NCBI GenBank assembly: GCA_013695765.1
Contig: JACCZW010000155.1
Location: forward strand, 18,126 to 82,125
DNA length: 64,000 bases
Direction: 5' to 3'
From: Gammaproteobacteria bacterium
GTDB lineage: Bacteria; Pseudomonadota; Gammaproteobacteria; JACCYU01
Positions 57,719-64,000 of this stretch are shown in pieces. The first letter of the stretch is position 1; each line of letters begins with the position of its first letter. A program made the translations under genes and the position numbers. A model generated the notes under the pieces. That model had not been told where the DNA came from and did not search any database. It was given only the letters and a program-made list of their open reading frames with translations.

Positions 57719-57748
57719 TTGACATGCTACCGTGATGCAACATATAGA
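57719..57748 (+). promoter_or_regulatory. Probable sigma-70 promoter of the PEP carboxykinase gene
   Basis: A perfect -35 TTGACA at 57719-57724 and TATAGA at 57743-57748, with an 18-base spacer, lie between the btuB terminator and the pckG start. About 165 bases of leader follow, in which I see no riboswitch. Confidence 0.6.
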
Positions 57749-57912
57749 ATGGCCCAGCAAAGGGTGAAATATATCTGCATCATGGCATCGTAAAGAATGC
57801 GCCGGAGCGACCGGGAACACGCTCCGTCCCGCGCCGGAAACGATTAACCCTGTTCTCGTAGCGTCGGCGTTCGGGTATGAACGTCGTTCATCGGTTATTT
57901 ATGGAGAGGGAC

Positions 57913-59751
<1,839 letters not shown>

Positions 59752-59931
59752 GCTGACAACGACTCATCCGGGCTGCCGCGCAACGCGGCGGCCCGGTTCT
59801 GCATCGCCCTGATCTCGCACTCATGTAACTATATCTGCGGTTTTCACCTTTTATCACTGGCCCGCCCAAGCCACCCAAGTGTATAAGTCTGAATTCCTCC
59901 CGAAGCGCCACAATTTGCTCTGATCTGAACG

Positions 59932-60829
59932 ATGCGTCTCTACTGGAGCCACGATTACGTCATTGCACGTGAGGACTTCGATACCACCCGCAAATCCGGG
60001 TGGATCATCGATTCGCTCGACGCGGAGCCGATACCGGGATTGCATATCGCCATGCCCGAGCCACTCACCGCTGTCGATCTCGTGGAGATTCATGCTCCCC
60101 ACTACATCGAAGCAGTACGCACGGGCGTGCCTCTGGGCCTTGCGCAGTCGCAGGGATTCCGCTGGGATGCGGGTCTCTGGACGATGGCCTGCGCACATAC
60201 GAGCGGCATGGTCGCGGCCACCGAGCATGCTCTCGAAACCGGACGCACGGGGGGCTCGCTTACAAGCGGCCCACACCACGCCAAATACAACCGGGGACGG
60301 CTTCTGCACCTTCAATGGCATCGCACTAGCGGCGAAGCGCGCGCTGCGGGCCGGTGTGAAGCGGGTTCTCATCATAGATTCGGACGCCCACTGCGGCGGC
60401 GGCACACATTCGCTCATCGAGGACGACGATCGCATCCGGCAGCTAGATATTGCGGTGAACTCTTACGACCACTACACGCCGCACGCGCCCAACACGCTCG
60501 ATCTTGTGCATTCAGCCGCGGAATATCTTGGCGAACTGAGCAATCTACTGGCGGAACTCGTGCGCACGCGCGAACGCTTCGAATTGTGCATTTATTACGC
60601 TGGCATGGATCCATTCGAACGCTGCCACATCGGCGGTCTTTCCGGCGTGAATCGCGCGATGCTCGCCGAGCGCGAGCAACTCGTGTTCTCGTGGTGCAGA
60701 GAACAACGCATTCCGGTTGCTTTCGGCATCGGCGGCGGCTATATCAATTTCGGTTTCAAACGCGACGAACTGGTCGATCTGCACAGATTGACGTTGCACG
60801 CCGCGGTAGCGGGCGACCAGCAGCAGTGA
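59932..60829 (+). pseudogene. Histone deacetylase-like (arginase/deacetylase fold) protein, frameshifted
   Basis: The product would be about 298 residues. The first frame (from ATG 59932) ends its family match at GPHHAKYN near 60290, and the rest (TGDGFCTFNGIALAAKRAL ... IIDSDAHCGGGTHSL ... GIGGGYINF) continues in another frame, so one base is missing. Expected metal ligands are present on both sides (HH and DSDAH). Such bacterial deacetylases act on acetylpolyamines or other acetylated compounds. Whether the break is real needs the reads. Confidence 0.8.
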
Positions 60830-61079
60830 TAAACGTGCCAGCTCGCGCGACTGGCGCTCCGCACACATAAACGGGGCCAATTTGTAGTCGGTGGTTTTAG
60901 TGCAAGGACCGAACGTGGGCGCCAGAGCCAGACTCGGATGGCCGTCTGAACTTGCCCAATTGCTGCTTCTCACGCAGAATCTCAACCAAATAATCCAGCT
61001 ACAAATAAACCCGACGTTCGCCGCGGCATCCTGAGGCACAACACTCGCCGCCGTGATTCTCAGCAACAACCGCGACACC

Positions 61080-62610
<1,531 letters not shown>

Positions 62611-62627
<17 letters not shown>

Positions 62628-62902
62628 CGGATTTCGATTCTCGCGCCACGCGATCGAGCGTATGTTTCAACGAGGCATCTCACCCGACGCGGTGGAACAC
62701 GTCGTCGGAAAAGGCGAGGTGATAGCATCCTATCCGGACGATACGCCCTTTCCGAGCGCGCTCCTCCTGAGACAATACGCAGGGCGTCCCGTCCGTCCTG
62801 GCGGCAAGAGATGCCCGCACAAAGTTGTGCTACGTGGTCACTTTTTATCATCCCGATCCCAATTTGTGGAGCGACGATTTCAAAACCCGTAGGCAATCAT
62901 GA
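62611..62902 (+). pseudogene. DUF4258 domain protein, frameshifted
   Basis: Small protein (about 97 residues if intact). The frame begins [23 protein letters not shown] (DUF4258, a putative toxin-like family) and reads normally to about 62790, then its continuation VLAARDARTKLCYVVTFYHP and WSDDFKTRRQS is in another frame, so one base is extra or two are missing near 62790. The corrected end at 62902 overlaps the next gene by four bases (ATGA). The gene overlaps the hsdM 3' end by 17 bases. Confidence 0.8.
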
Positions 62903-63123
62903 AATGCGTGATCTGCAAGACTGGGGAAACTAAGCCCGGAACAGCCACCGTGACGCTGCAACGACGTGAGACCATCGTGCTCATCAAGGATGTGCCGGCC
63001 GATGTCTGCGAGAACTGTGGCGAGTACTACCTGGATGAGGCAGTGGCCCGGAAGCTCTACGCACAAGCCGAGGAAGCCGTCAAGCGCCATACAGAGCTGG
63101 AAATCCTGCGATATGCCGCCTGA
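62899..63123 (+). CDS. YgiT-type zinc finger protein (MqsA-like antitoxin N-terminus)
   Basis: A 74-residue protein with the zinc finger CVICKTGETKPG ... VCENCGEYYLDEAVARKL, the N-terminal domain of MqsA-like antitoxins without the helix-turn-helix. It is paired with DUF4258, and this pair is a recurrent TA-like module. It lies between hsdM and hsdS. Confidence 0.9.
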   Translation: MKCVICKTGETKPGTATVTLQRRETIVLIKDVPADVCENCGEYYLDEAVARKLYAQAEEAVKRHTELEILRYAA

Positions 63124-63126
63124 CAC

Positions 63127-63237
63127 GAGCCGTTCGAGGATACGATGAAACGGCTTGCCGCGACGCTTCGGGAGCAGATGGCTGAAGGCCGTAAGCTCGA
63201 CGCCGCCGTCGAAGCCAACCTGAAGGAGTTGGGGTAA
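63127..63237 (+). pseudogene. Extra hsdM C-terminal tail remnant
   Basis: After the zinc-finger stop the same frame reads [20 protein letters not shown], then [16 protein letters not shown] and a stop, about half identical to the last 36 residues of the hsdM product upstream ([15 protein letters not shown]...). It has no start codon of its own. Its stop overlaps the hsdS start by one base (TAATG), as an original hsdM-hsdS junction would. Confidence 0.85.
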
Positions 63238-64000
63238 TGGCGGTTGATTGGCCTAACACCCCGCTGTCAGATTTGACGAACCCGGACACGCCCGTGACCT
63301 ACGGCGTCGTTAAGCCTGGTGCCGAGGACCCCGACGGCGTTCTATTCATTCGCGGCGGGGACATCTCCGACGGCCGAGTTCTGACGGAACAACTTCGCAC
63401 TATCACGCGTGAGGTATCTCAGCAGTATCGGCGCACGCAGCTACGAGGTGGAGAGATCGTCGTCTCGCTCGTCGGTAATCCTGGTCAAGTCGCGATTATG
63501 CCCGAGTCATTGAAAGGCGCGAACATCGCGCGGCAAGCGGGACTGGTGCGTCTCCGTGACAATGTTGACGCACGCTTCGTGAAGTACTTCTTGATCTCGG
63601 CTATAGGCCAAGAGGCTCTGGGCGCACATTCGCGTGGCTCTGTCCAGCAGGTGATCAATTTGCGAGACCTCAAAACCGTCCGAGTCCCAACGCCGCCGCT
63701 TCGCGAACAACGCGCCATCGCCCAAATCCTCGGCACGCTGGACGACAAGATCGAGTTGAACCGGCGGATGAACGAGACGCTGGAGGCGATCGCGCGGGCG
63801 CTCTTCAAATCATGGTTCGTGGACTTCGACCCCGTCCGCGCCAAAAATGGAGAGCCGCGACCCCGGCCTCCCTAAACACATCGCCGACCTCTTCCCTAAT
63901 TCCTTCGAAGACTCCGAGCTGGGCGAGATTCCAAAGAAGTGGCGAGTTGAAGAAGTAGGTAATATTGCCGAGATTAATGCAAGGACTTTAAGCCGCACGG
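63237..64000 (+). CDS. hsdS: Type I restriction specificity subunit, frameshifted and 3' partial
   Basis: HsdS subunit, which sets the target sequence of the HsdM/HsdR complex. The first target-recognition domain is visible ([68 protein letters not shown]). The frame then ends at 63875, 212 residues in. The proper continuation ([35 protein letters not shown]) is in another frame, and a run of five A at 63843-63847 has one A too many. The gene runs off the right edge. Confidence 0.85.

Noticed and set aside
59770..59794. A GC-rich hairpin after pckG as a terminator.
   Set aside because: The 11-base stem is good but no T-run follows, so I could not call it an intrinsic terminator.

Overview
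The window is a GC-rich bacterial chromosome segment, most likely from an environmental gammaproteobacterium that respires through a cytochrome bc1 complex. The evidence is gene order: rsmI/lpoA/yraN/diaA are adjacent, petABC is followed by sspA and sspB, and apbC lies divergent to metG. The BtuB-like receptor and YbaL-type antiporter fit the same group. I saw no rRNA, tRNA, CRISPR array or intact transposase, and I would not name a genus.

Layout. 1-9.7 kb is housekeeping: DAHP synthase (cut by the left edge), hisD, a Nif3 protein, petABC, sspAB, a macrodomain protein and a cation/proton antiporter. 9.8-21 kb holds chaA, a GlcD-like oxidase, diaA, yraN, lpoA, rsmI, dcd, apbC and metG. 21-36 kb is mixed and scarred: two HicAB-, YefM/YoeB- or Phd/Txe-type modules (one a wreck), a frameshifted DUF3883 gene, NnrU, a hybrid histidine kinase, panE, an lspA paralogue and cinA with the two ends of a second, broken cinA copy a few kb away, then DUF4160/DUF2442, a SLOG protein and a methyltransferase. 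36.2-37.6 kb carries rnfB-nth.

37.7-48.1 kb is the most interesting part: a metal-stress island. It contains two short secreted peptides with four KCG motifs each (HvfA/bufferin family). One sits alone beside a TonB-dependent receptor. The other starts an operon with a DoxX-like protein (HvfX), a DUF692/MNIO peptide maturase (HvfB) and its DUF2063 partner (HvfC), and a HicAB pair starts four bases after hvfC. Divergent to the operon are an ECF sigma factor and a DUF1109/NrsF membrane anti-sigma factor. Between them is an exact GTAACC-N16-CGAA site, the SigF-type promoter as I recall it from Caulobacter. A hairpin with a T-run after hvfA probably makes peptide mRNA more abundant than maturase mRNA.

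48-54 kb has a flavin monooxygenase, a decayed PAS-GGDEF-EAL gene with an internal duplication, and about 1.2 kb of intergenic repeats. 54-57.7 kb is a B12 locus: fructokinase, PduO-type adenosyltransferase, a cobalamin riboswitch and a BtuB-like receptor. GTP-dependent PEP carboxykinase and a frameshifted deacetylase follow. The right end is a type I restriction-modification operon (hsdM...hsdS) with a DUF4258/YgiT-type zinc-finger cassette and an extra hsdM tail between the two genes; hsdS is frameshifted and cut by the right edge.

At least six genes have single frame breaks. Some may be sequencing errors, so each break should be confirmed on reads before calling a gene dead.
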